From Alphaproteobacteria bacterium (GTDB lineage Bacteria > Pseudomonadota > Alphaproteobacteria > Sneathiellales > Sneathiellaceae): a stretch of 6,331 nucleotides of DNA. This document shows positions 1 to 6,071 of the stretch, piece after piece. Positions within the stretch are counted from its first letter, which is position 1; every line of letters begins with the position of its first letter. The stretch spans positions 1 to 6,331 of the forward strand of contig SBHH01000169.1 in assembly GCA_006226265.1 (NCBI GenBank), given 5' to 3'. The translations under genes and the position numbers were made by a program. Under the pieces are notes generated by a model. It had not been told where the DNA came from and did no database searches. It saw only the letters and a list, made by a program, of their open reading frames with translations.

Positions 1-392
1 TTGTGGCGCGGGAGTTCAAGGCCCATGCGGCGCATCGCACCGTTGCCGTCGATGCGGTCGCGTCGGATGAAATGATCCTCGATGCCGGCGCAGCCTCGAT
101 TGCCGATCTGCAGCTCCGCCTGCAGAACACGGAAACCCTGATCTGGAATGGCCCGCTCGGCGCGTTTGAACTTGATCCCTTCGGCGATGCGACCATTGCC
201 GTGGCCCGCACCGCCGAGGCCCGCACGAAGGCAGGCGCCCTCATTACCGTCGCAGGTGGCGGCGATACGGTTTCCGCGCTTGCCAAGGCGGGCGTGACTG
301 AAGGGTTTACCTATATCTCGACCGCGGGCGGCGCCTTCCTCGAATGGATGGAAGGCAAGACACTGCCGGGTGTCGCCGCCCTTGACTGCTAA
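1..392 (+). CDS. pgk: Phosphoglycerate kinase, C-terminal part (5' end outside window)
   Basis: Phosphoglycerate kinase is the cytoplasmic enzyme that transfers the acyl phosphate of 1,3-bisphosphoglycerate to ADP in glycolysis (the reverse in gluconeogenesis or the Calvin cycle). Only the last 129 or so codons are present, about a third of a normal protein of roughly 400 residues. The reading frame is open from the window edge, so the GTG at base 3 is an internal Val codon, not a start. Seen directly are family motifs of the nucleotide-binding C-terminal lobe: WNGPLGAFE, the glycine-rich GGGDTVSAL, and [19 protein letters not shown] close to the C-terminus. The protein ends in ALDC with a TAA stop. 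The aldolase start lies 21 bp downstream, which suggests co-transcription. Identity is secure; only the partial state limits the call. Confidence 0.96.
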   Translation, partial: VAREFKAHAAHRTVAVDAVASDEMILDAGAASIADLQLRLQNTETLIWNGPLGAFELDPFGDATIAVARTAEARTKAGALITVAGGGDTVSALAKAGVTEGFTYISTAGGAFLEWMEGKTLPGVAALDC

Positions 393-400
393 ATCGAACC

Positions 401-405
401 GGAGG
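401..405 (+). promoter_or_regulatory. Shine-Dalgarno that fixes the aldolase start
   Basis: A perfect GGAGG lies 8 nt before the ATG at 414. An in-frame GTG at 405 overlaps the last G of this motif, so it cannot be served by it. The ribosome site therefore favours ATG 414 over the longer GTG start. Confidence 0.8.
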
Positions 406-413
406 TGAAGATC

Positions 414-1424
414 ATGGACGAAATGGATATGGAAGACATTGCCAAGGCGCTGGTCGCGCCGAGCAAGGGCATCCTCGCCGCCGATGAAAGTACGGGCACG
501 ATCAAGAAACGGCTCGACAGCATCAATACGGAAAGCACGGAAGATACCCGCCGCGCCTATCGCGAACTTCTCTTCACGACGGAAGGGGTCAGCGACTATA
601 TCAGCGGCGTCATCCTTTATGACGAGACGATCCGCCAGACCGCGAGCGACGGCCGCCCCTTCGGCAAGCTTCTGGAGGCGCAAGGCATCATTCCCGGCAT
701 CAAGGTCGATATGGGCGCGAAGCCCCTCGCCTTCTCCGACGGGGAACTGGTAACGGAAGGACTTGATGGTCTCCGTGAACGGCTCGCCGAATATTCCCGC
801 CTCGGCGCTCGCTTCGCCAAATGGCGCGCGGTGATCGGCATTGGCGATGGCGCGCCGAGCCAGTATTGCATCGACACCAACGCCCATGCCCTCGCCCGCT
901 ATGCCGCGCTCTGTCAGGAAGCGAATATCGTCCCCATCGTCGAGCCGGAAGTCCTGATGGATGGCGACCATAATATCGACGAATGCTATGCGGTGACCGA
1001 GACGACCTTGAAGACCGTCTTCGACGAGCTTTACAAGCAGCGCGTGGTGCTGGAGCAGATGCTCCTGAAACCCAATATGGTGATTTCCGGGGTCGACTGC
1101 CCGATCCAGGCGGATATTGAGGAAGTGGCGACGAAGACGCTTTATTGTTTCGAGCAGACCGTGCCCGCCGCCGTGCCGGGGATCGTCTTCTTGTCCGGCG
1201 GTCAGAGCGAGCAGCGCGCAACCGAGCATCTCAACTCCATGAACCAGATGGGCAAGTTCCCCTGGGAGATCAGCTACTCCTTCGGCCGGGCGCTGCAGGC
1301 CTCCGCCCTTTCGACCTGGCAGGGCAAGGAGGCGAATATCGCGGCGGCGAAGGCGGCCTTCCTGCACCGGGCAAAACTCACCAGCGCGGCGCGCGACGGC
1401 GAATACAGCGCCGATATGGAATAG
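414..1424 (+). CDS. fbaB: Class I fructose-bisphosphate aldolase
   Basis: This cytoplasmic Schiff-base aldolase interconverts fructose-1,6-bisphosphate with dihydroxyacetone phosphate plus glyceraldehyde-3-phosphate. From ATG 414 it has 336 residues. The class I active-site set is intact by comparison with rabbit aldolase: Asp24 in ILAADESTG, Lys97 in PGIKVD, Lys136 in FAKWR, Glu177 in IVEPE, the Schiff-base Lys219 in LLKPNMV, Ser261 in LSGGQSEQ and Arg292 in SFGRALQ. No class II metal site is expected or seen. The C-terminus is short and ends YSADME, with Tyr331 six residues from the end rather than the terminal Tyr of the animal enzyme. The gene sits between pgk and thiE with very short gaps, so a shared glycolytic/gluconeogenic transcript is likely. 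Literature symbols vary (fbaB, fda, fba). Function is near certain, the symbol less so. Confidence 0.96.
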   Translation: MDEMDMEDIAKALVAPSKGILAADESTGTIKKRLDSINTESTEDTRRAYRELLFTTEGVSDYISGVILYDETIRQTASDGRPFGKLLEAQGIIPGIKVDMGAKPLAFSDGELVTEGLDGLRERLAEYSRLGARFAKWRAVIGIGDGAPSQYCIDTNAHALARYAALCQEANIVPIVEPEVLMDGDHNIDECYAVTETTLKTVFDELYKQRVVLEQMLLKPNMVISGVDCPIQADIEEVATKTLYCFEQTVPAAVPGIVFLSGGQSEQRATEHLNSMNQMGKFPWEISYSFGRALQASALSTWQGKEANIAAAKAAFLHRAKLTSAARDGEYSADME

Positions 1425-1430
1425 GCGCCG

Positions 1431-2090
1431 ATGAGCTCAGCTTCCGAACCGGAACGGATCAGGACCCGTCTCTATCTGATTTCCCCGCCAGTGATCGATC
1501 TCGATGCCTTCGCCGCCCAGTTTGAGGAGGCTCTCGCGGGCGGCGATGTCGCCTGTTTCCAGCTTCGCCTGAAAGACCGGCCGGAAGCGGAGGTGCGCGC
1601 GGCCACGCTCCGTCTCAAACCGATTGCCGAGGCGGCGGATGTCGCCTTTCTGCTGAATGACAATGTGAAGCTGGCAAGGGAACTTAATACCGACGGCGTG
1701 CATGTCGGACAGGAGGATATGCCGTATGCGGAAGCACGGAGCCTGCTCGGCGCGGACAAGATCATCGGCGTCACCTGCAAGAACTCCCGTCATCTCGCAA
1801 TGGAGGCGGCGGATGCGGGCGCGGACTATGTTGCCTTCGGGGCCTTCTTCCCCTCCTCCACCAAGGACGCGACGGTGAAGGCGGAAACCGATCTTCTTGA
1901 ATGGTGGTCGAGCTTTGTCGAGGTTCCGACCGTCGCCATCGGCGGCATCACGGTTGAGAATTGCGCTGAGCTGGTAAAGGCAGGGGCCGATTTCCTCGCT
2001 GTTGCGGCCGGGGTCTGGCAGCATCCGGAAGGCCCGAAAGCGGCGGTTGCCGCCTTCAATCGGGTGATTGATCAGGCGATGGCAACCTGA
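1431..2090 (+). CDS. thiE: ThiE-family thiamine-phosphate synthase, divergent
   Basis: ThiE proteins are cytoplasmic TIM barrels that join HMP-pyrophosphate to HET-phosphate, giving thiamine monophosphate. This 219-residue protein has the family landmarks in order: QLRLK (44-48), LLNDN (74-78), DGVHVGQED (88-96), GVT (113-115), [15 protein letters not shown] (131-145), VAIGGIT (168-174) with Asn177, and [12 protein letters not shown] (184-195). Some positions differ from Bacillus ThiE: QFREK becomes QLRLK, GVSAH becomes GVTCK, and the Ser of the late phosphate-binding loop (SMIS) becomes AVAA. It starts 6 bp after the aldolase TAG, with a weak AGG overlapping that stop, which suggests translational coupling. 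No other thi gene is in view. The fold and family are clear; whether it is the main thiamine-phosphate synthase or a paralogue with another substrate is open. Confidence 0.85.
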   Translation: MSSASEPERIRTRLYLISPPVIDLDAFAAQFEEALAGGDVACFQLRLKDRPEAEVRAATLRLKPIAEAADVAFLLNDNVKLARELNTDGVHVGQEDMPYAEARSLLGADKIIGVTCKNSRHLAMEAADAGADYVAFGAFFPSSTKDATVKAETDLLEWWSSFVEVPTVAIGGITVENCAELVKAGADFLAVAAGVWQHPEGPKAAVAAFNRVIDQAMAT

Positions 2091-2122
2091 TAGTGTCGCG
2101 CGCCCGCTATTTGTAACCAAAC

Positions 2123-2139
2123 CGAACAGAACGAACAGA
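2123..2139 (+). repeat. Short tandem direct repeat upstream of efp
   Basis: The octamer CGAACAGA occurs at 2123-2130 and again at 2132-2139, one base apart (9-bp period). It ends 8 bp before the efp ATG and overlaps the likely ribosome-binding region. It may be chance or an mRNA leader feature; no function is claimed. Confidence 0.5.
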
Positions 2140-2147
2140 GTGCAGTC

Positions 2148-2711
2148 ATGAAAATAAATGGAAATGCCATTCGTCCCGGCAATGTGATCGAACACAAGGG
2201 CGGCCTCTGGGTCGCGGTTAAAATCCAGCATACGCAGCCCGGCAAGGGCGGCGCCTATCTGCAGGTGGAACTGAAAAACCTCCGCGACGGCACCAAGCTG
2301 AACGAGCGTTTCCGCGCCTCCGAGTCGGTCGAGAAAGTCCGGCTGGAGCAGAAGCCGCACCAGTTCCTGTTCGCCGATGGCGACATGATGACCTTCATGG
2401 ATACCGCGACCTACGAGCAGGTCTCCCTCTCCCGCGATCTCGTCGGCGAGGGCGCGGTTTACCTGCAGGACGGCATGGATGTCGAAATCGAATTTCATGA
2501 GGAAAGCCCGCTTTCCGTGATCCTGCCCGAACAAGTGGTCCTTGAAATCACCGAAACCGAGCCGACCGTGAAGGGCCAGACGGCGGCCTCTTCCTACAAG
2601 CCGGCGATCCTTGAAAACGGCGTTCGCGTCATGGTGCCGCCCTTCTGCGGCACCGGCGAAAAAATCGTCGTCAATACGGAGACCAGCGAATATCTCAAGC
2701 GGGCGGACTAA
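2148..2711 (+). CDS. efp: Translation elongation factor P
   Basis: EF-P binds between the P and E sites of the stalled ribosome and speeds peptide-bond formation at polyproline stretches. The 187-residue length is typical of bacterial EF-P. The N-terminal KOW-like domain carries the tip loop [12 protein letters not shown] with Lys33, the equivalent of E. coli Lys34. A Lys in PGKGG context fits beta-lysylation by EpmA/EpmB, not the Arg rhamnosylation (EarP) type. Two OB-like domains follow, ending with the usual [21 protein letters not shown] region and TSEYLKRAD tail. The start is ATG with only a weak AGAG at 2137-2140 before it. No epmA or epmB is visible in the window. The gene sits 57 bp after thiE and 52 bp before suhB. 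The Lys/Pro-rich OmpA-like protein encoded nearby contains several PP pairs of the kind EF-P helps translate, but that link is inference only. Confidence 0.97.
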   Translation: MKINGNAIRPGNVIEHKGGLWVAVKIQHTQPGKGGAYLQVELKNLRDGTKLNERFRASESVEKVRLEQKPHQFLFADGDMMTFMDTATYEQVSLSRDLVGEGAVYLQDGMDVEIEFHEESPLSVILPEQVVLEITETEPTVKGQTAASSYKPAILENGVRVMVPPFCGTGEKIVVNTETSEYLKRAD

Positions 2712-2763
2712 CGGGACCCTCGCCCTCACACCCGCTTCCCCGATCCAGACTAGGTAGAAGACC

Positions 2764-3567
2764 ATGGCGCGAAAATCCGCTCTCATCAATGCAATGGAAC
2801 TCTCGGCCCGCAAGGCGGCCCGCAAAATGCTGCGCGACTTTAACGAGGTCGAGCATCTGCAGGTGTCCCGCAAAGGGCCGGCGGATTTCGTCAGTCAGGC
2901 GGACCTCACCGCAGAAGCGACGTTGCGGGAGGAACTGGGCCGCTTGCGCCCTGACTATGGCTTCATCCTGGAGGAAGGCGGTGTGGTCGAGGCGAAGGAC
3001 GGCATCCATTACTGGGTGGTCGATCCGCTTGACGGGACGACGAACTTCCTGCATGGCCTGCCGCATTTTGCCATCTCCATCGCCGTGAAGGCGGGTAAGG
3101 AGGTCATTGCGGGCCTCGTCCTCGATCCCGTGAAGGATGAGCTTTTCTGGGCGGAAAAGGGGCAGGGCTCCTATATGAATGAACGGCGCTTGCGCGTTTC
3201 CAGCCGGAGCCGCATGACCGACTGCATCTTCGCAACAGGCATTCCCTTCAACGGTGTGGCCGATCATGAGAAATTCCTGAAGGAACTCGCGAGCGTCATG
3301 GCTGTTTCCGCCGGGGTGCGCCGCTATGGCGCGGCCTCTCTCGACCTTGCCTATGTCGCGGCGGGCCGCTTCGACGGCTTCTGGGAGCGGAACCTCTCTG
3401 AATGGGATATCGCGGCGGGCATCATCATCGCCCGCGAGGCCGGAGCCCTCGTCTCCCAGTTGGATGGCGGGGAGCGCATGCTGGAAAAAGGCGATATCCT
3501 TGCGACCAACGCCGGGATCAATGGCGCGATGATGGAGATTTTCCGGAAAATCCGGCTCGGGCGCTGA
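2764..3567 (+). CDS. suhB: Inositol monophosphatase family protein, SuhB type
   Basis: A Mg-dependent sugar/inositol phosphatase of the FIG superfamily, acting in the cytoplasm on myo-inositol-1-phosphate and related phosphomonoesters. It has 267 residues, the same length as E. coli SuhB, and reads in parallel with it along the whole chain. Metal and catalytic residues are present: Asp41 in DFVSQAD, Glu70 in LEEGG, Asp87 and Asp90 in DPLDGTTNFLHGLPHFAISI, and Asp215 in EWDIAAG after GAASLDLAYVAAGRFDGFWE. The start ATG at 2764 is preceded by weak purine motifs (AGG at 2752-2754, AGAAG at 2756-2760). E. coli SuhB also has a Nus-factor role in rRNA antitermination; whether that holds here cannot be read from the sequence. 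HisN- and CysQ-like paralogues share the motifs but fit less well. Confidence 0.9.
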   Translation: MARKSALINAMELSARKAARKMLRDFNEVEHLQVSRKGPADFVSQADLTAEATLREELGRLRPDYGFILEEGGVVEAKDGIHYWVVDPLDGTTNFLHGLPHFAISIAVKAGKEVIAGLVLDPVKDELFWAEKGQGSYMNERRLRVSSRSRMTDCIFATGIPFNGVADHEKFLKELASVMAVSAGVRRYGAASLDLAYVAAGRFDGFWERNLSEWDIAAGIIIAREAGALVSQLDGGERMLEKGDILATNAGINGAMMEIFRKIRLGR

Positions 3568-3663
3568 TCCCACGGCATGCTTTTCCGCCGCCTCCCGGCT
3601 GCGCAGGCAATAAAATTCCTTGAATTCCGGGTGATAGCTGTCCATTTGGCCGCACATAGGGCA

Positions 3664-3692
3664 TTGTGACGTTGAGTAAGCTGCGCTATTGT
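3664..3692 (+). promoter_or_regulatory. Candidate sigma70-type promoter for the envelope operon
   Basis: TTGTGA at 3664-3669 and TATTGT at 3687-3692 are separated by 17 bp; each matches four of six consensus positions. An overlapping alternative is TTGAGT 3672-3677 with GGTAAT 3695-3700, also spaced by 17 bp. Either would give a leader of roughly 100 nt before the OmpA-like gene. The position in the largest gap supports a promoter here, but the motif match is weak. Confidence 0.3.
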
Positions 3693-3698
3693 TCGGTA

Positions 3699-3740
3699 AT
3701 GCGGAAAAAACGCCGCAAATTGGTCATTTTCGTACCGCAT
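3699..3740. repeat. Inverted repeat in the envelope-operon leader
   Basis: ATGCGG at 3699-3704 is mirrored by CCGCAT at 3735-3740, and an inner CCGCA at 3713-3717 can also pair with TGCGG 3700-3704 across an 8-nt A-rich loop. A further ATGCGG lies at 3783-3788. Arms are short for GC-rich DNA, so this may be chance; an operator or a leader hairpin are alternatives. Confidence 0.35.
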
Positions 3741-3792
3741 GGTAGGCTGGCTTGTTTAACGGAGGCCACCGCCAGCGGATCGATGCGGAGAC

Positions 3793-3797
3793 AGGAG
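3793..3797 (+). promoter_or_regulatory. Shine-Dalgarno of the OmpA-like gene
   Basis: AGGAG lies 7 nt upstream of ATG 3805, an optimal distance, and supports this start over the internal Met13 codon. Confidence 0.75.
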
Positions 3798-3804
3798 TTT
3801 TACC

Positions 3805-4836
3805 ATGACGGAGAAGAAGGCGGGATGTGAATTACGCCGGATGGCCGCCCTTGGATGGGTGGCGGCTCTCCTGAGTGCTCCTTGGGTTCCAGCCACAGCC
3901 CTTGCAAACGGCACTGCCCCGGAAGTCATCGTCAATCTGAAAGCACTTGATGCGCCCGTCGCGAACAAAGGCACGGCGCCGGTCCTGCATCTGCCAAAAC
4001 GGATCGTCGATGGCGATCAGGTCATCGTCCTGACCCCGCCGGATCTTCAGAAAAAGAAAAAGAAAGAGGCGGCTGTCGTCACGCCGCGAATCAAGCCCGC
4101 GCTTAAAACCGCCGCCAAAACGCCAGTCCCGCCGGTCAAGAAGTCGGTTGCCGCCGTAAAGACGCCGACACCGCCCGTTAAACAGGCTGCGAAGGCGGAG
4201 AGCGTACCTCCAACACCGAAGATGAAGCCTGCCACCGCCGCGAAGGTTCCGATACCGAAAGCGCCGGTTACGGTGGCAATGGCAGCCAAGGCGCCCGCCG
4301 CCCCGGCTGCGCCTGCTAAAACCGATGCGATCCCCGAACAGGTGAGCGCGAAGAGCGCACCGGCCCTGCCAAGCCAGAAGGATGTCGCGGTAACCGAACA
4401 GAAAATGGCGGAAAGCGCCGCGAAAAAGATTGCCCCCGCAAAGCCGGAAAAGAAGGAAATGGTGGTTGCCTCCATCGCGCCGGCGGCGGGGCAGGCGGCG
4501 GCAACTTCCGTGAAACAGGCCGCAACGGCGGCGCGCCGCTCTCGCGTTCTGTTCGACAAAGGCGCGGATGAGCTGGATGCCAAGGCCGAAAAGACCATCC
4601 GCAAGATTGCCGAAGCCGTGAAGGCCTCCCCCCGCGAGACGGTTCAGCTGTTCGCCTATGGCACCGGCGATAATGTGAGTGCCGCCCGCCGCCTCTCGCT
4701 CGGTCGGGCGCTCGCCGTCCGATCCAAGCTGATGTCGCTCGGTGTCGAAAACACCCGAATTGAAGTACGCGCGCTCGGCAAGCCCGAAGGGGCGGACCCG
4801 GCAAACCGCGTCGACCTCGTATTGATTGCACGGTAA
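3805..4836 (+). CDS. Secreted OmpA-C-domain protein with Lys/Pro/Ala-rich linker
   Basis: This 343-residue protein probably lies in the periplasm. A signal peptide is visible: basic n-region (EKK, RR), hydrophobic stretch about 14-33, and an ALA cleavage motif ending at Ala34. Residues 35-80 are a short ordinary segment. Residues 82-240 are low complexity, rich in Lys, Pro, Ala and Val, with a Lys run at 83-87 and a loose repeat (TPVPPVKK at 106-113, TPTPPVKQ at 120-127); this looks extended and strongly basic, TonB-like in character. Residues 246-343 form an OmpA/Pal-type C-terminal domain: VLFDKGADELD, then AARRLSLGRALAVRSKL and RIEVRALG, ending RVDLVLIAR. The usual TD motif before the LSxxRA helix is replaced by YGTGD, so peptidoglycan binding is plausible but not assured. 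Its stop is 3 bp before the MotA-like gene, implying one operon. Exact function is unknown. Confidence 0.85.
   Translation: MTEKKAGCELRRMAALGWVAALLSAPWVPATALANGTAPEVIVNLKALDAPVANKGTAPVLHLPKRIVDGDQVIVLTPPDLQKKKKKEAAVVTPRIKPALKTAAKTPVPPVKKSVAAVKTPTPPVKQAAKAESVPPTPKMKPATAAKVPIPKAPVTVAMAAKAPAAPAAPAKTDAIPEQVSAKSAPALPSQKDVAVTEQKMAESAAKKIAPAKPEKKEMVVASIAPAAGQAAATSVKQAATAARRSRVLFDKGADELDAKAEKTIRKIAEAVKASPRETVQLFAYGTGDNVSAARRLSLGRALAVRSKLMSLGVENTRIEVRALGKPEGADPANRVDLVLIAR
4048..4524 (+). other. Region coding for the low-complexity Lys/Pro/Ala linker
   Basis: It covers residues 82-240 of the OmpA-like protein. Lys greatly exceeds acidic residues and there are repeated PP, KTP and VKK/VKQ units. At DNA level the copies have diverged, so this is composition bias and not a recent tandem duplication. 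A flexible tether across the periplasm or peptidoglycan is inferred. Confidence 0.7.
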
Positions 4837-4839
4837 CCC

Positions 4840-6036
4840 ATGTCTACTTTTTCCAATGTCGAATCCCAAAGCTTCGCCGGAACCCCCAACGTCAAGAAAC
4901 CCAAGCGATATTTCATCCGGATGGCCATCTTTCTTGCGATCGTCATCGCGATTGCCGCCCTCCTCTACCAGCAGATCATAACGGCGTTCGAGGCCAACCC
5001 GGCCCTGAACGGTCTGATCCTGTTCGTTCTTCTGTTCGGCATCTTCTTCATCATCCGCCAGGTCTTCATCCTGCAGCATGAGGTTGCCTGGACGCAGAGC
5101 CTCCGGCGGATGGAAAGCTCCGTCTCCGTTTCGCGCGGCCCCAAGCTGCTCGCCCCGCTCGCCAGCATCATCCGCGAAAGCAAGGGCATGGTACGGCTCA
5201 ACACCATCAGCATGAACACCATCCTCGACAGTGTCGGCGCAAGGCTGGATGAGGGACGCGATATTTCCCGCTATCTTATCAATGTGCTGGTCTTTCTGGG
5301 CCTCCTCGGCACCTTCTGGGGATTGCTACAGACGGTGGATTCCGTTGGCGGCGCCATTTCCACTCTCAATGTTGGCGGCGGCGATTTCGGCCAGATTTTC
5401 GACGAGTTGAAGGCTGGCCTAGAAAAACCCTTAAGCGGGATGGGCATCGCCTTTTCCTCCTCCCTCTTCGGTCTTTCAGGCTCCCTCATCCTCGGCTTCC
5501 TCGACATGCAGGCGGGTCAGGCTCAGAACCGCTTCCATACGGATATCGAGGAATGGCTGACTTCCATCACCCGCTTCACCTCCTCCGGCACCGGCGTCAT
5601 TTCCGATGGCGAGCAGAGCGTGCCCGCCTATGTCCAGGCGCTGCTCGAACAGACCGGGGAGAGCCTTAACAACCTGCAGCGCACCCTCGCCCGCAATGAG
5701 GACAAGCGCGGATCGGCGGAAAGCTCCCTCATCGGCCTCAGCGAGCGGCTTGCCGCCCTCACCGACCAGATGCGAACAGAGCAGGAGCTGCTTATCCGCC
5801 TCGCCGAAAGCCAGACCGACCTCAAACCCGTGCTGGAACGGATCGCCAAGAACGGGGAGCAGGCCGGGATCGATCAGGCAAGCCGCAATCACTTGCGCAA
5901 CCTCGATGTGCATATGGTCCGTCTGCTGGAGGAAAGCGCCGATGGCCGCGAACAAATGGTTCAGGATATCCGGAGCGATATCAAGCTGCTGACCCGCACC
6001 ATCGCCGCCATTGCCGAAGAAAGCCGCCGTGGTTGA
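4840..6036 (+). CDS. MotA/TolQ/ExbB-family proton-channel subunit with long C-terminal tail
   Basis: Inner-membrane channel protein of 398 residues. Four membrane segments are visible: about 28-47, 58-78, 145-167 and 201-224. A basic N-terminus (KKPKRYFIR) points to the cytoplasm, giving MotA-like topology: a cytoplasmic loop of about 65 residues between TM2 and TM3, a periplasmic loop 168-200, and the C-terminus inside. The family signature is in TM3 (LGLLGTFWGLLQTV) and TM4 (GMGIAFSSSLFGLSGSL), where small and polar residues line the ion path in this family. Residues 225-398 form a long polar, heptad-like tail with many Glu, Gln, Leu and Arg, likely helical. The gene starts 3 bp after the OmpA-like stop with almost no Shine-Dalgarno, so coupling is likely. 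A MotB-like gene follows. The tail is longer than in TolQ or ExbB. Its cellular role is unknown; tolQ, exbB or motA would be misleading symbols. Confidence 0.9.
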   Translation: MSTFSNVESQSFAGTPNVKKPKRYFIRMAIFLAIVIAIAALLYQQIITAFEANPALNGLILFVLLFGIFFIIRQVFILQHEVAWTQSLRRMESSVSVSRGPKLLAPLASIIRESKGMVRLNTISMNTILDSVGARLDEGRDISRYLINVLVFLGLLGTFWGLLQTVDSVGGAISTLNVGGGDFGQIFDELKAGLEKPLSGMGIAFSSSLFGLSGSLILGFLDMQAGQAQNRFHTDIEEWLTSITRFTSSGTGVISDGEQSVPAYVQALLEQTGESLNNLQRTLARNEDKRGSAESSLIGLSERLAALTDQMRTEQELLIRLAESQTDLKPVLERIAKNGEQAGIDQASRNHLRNLDVHMVRLLEESADGREQMVQDIRSDIKLLTRTIAAIAEESRRG

Positions 6037-6058
6037 TCCGGTGAGTGAGTTAGAGAAC

Positions 6059-6062
6059 GGAG
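6059..6062 (+). promoter_or_regulatory. Shine-Dalgarno of the MotB-like gene
   Basis: GGAG lies 9 nt before ATG 6072 and decides this start. The gap after the channel gene is 35 bp with no terminator-like hairpin. Confidence 0.65.
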
Positions 6063-6071
6063 TAACCGCCA

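Larger units (their letters stand above)
3568..3804. other. Intergenic region between the suhB cluster and the envelope operon
   Basis: This 237-bp gap is the longest in the window and is more AT-rich than its flanks between about 3610 and 3760. I see no strong hairpin with a T-run, so no rho-independent terminator is called after suhB; only a 4-bp stem (GCCG 3587-3590 with CGGC 3596-3599) is present. It contains a direct repeat AATTCC (3614-3619 and 3623-3628), a weak promoter candidate (3664-3692), several TGCGG/CCGCA inverted copies (3700-3788), a GGAGG at 3761-3765 with no start codon at proper distance, and the ribosome-binding site of the next gene. Small reading frames on both strands are discussed in the findings and not called as genes. 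Confidence 0.7.

Noticed and set aside
2068..2096. Promoter before efp (TTGATC 2068-2073 with TAGTGT 2091-2096)
   Set aside because: The -10 matches only three of six positions and most of it lies within the thiE end; too weak to call.
1437..2873. 478-codon open frame on the minus strand across thiE, efp and the start of suhB
   Set aside because: It is antisense to three confident genes with clear motifs, shows no recognisable domain, and long antisense frames are common in GC-rich DNA.
3543..3555. Inverted repeat CCGGA-AAA-TCCGG at the end of suhB as a terminator
   Set aside because: The stem is only 5 bp, sits inside the coding sequence before the stop, and has no T-run after it.
2695..3657. 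320-codon minus-strand frame antisense to suhB
   Set aside because: Most of it mirrors suhB codons. Only its first 30 or so codons in the intergenic gap look protein-like, and these are reported separately as a possible remnant.
3761..3765. GGAGG as a ribosome-binding site for a separate gene
   Set aside because: The next ATG (3783) is 17 nt away, too far, and leads only to a 15-residue frame; no closer start codon exists.
3832..5079. 415-codon open frame on the minus strand across the OmpA-like gene and the start of the channel gene
   Set aside because: Rich in Arg, Gly and Leu runs that mirror the Lys/Pro/Ala linker on the other strand; no domain and no ribosome site.
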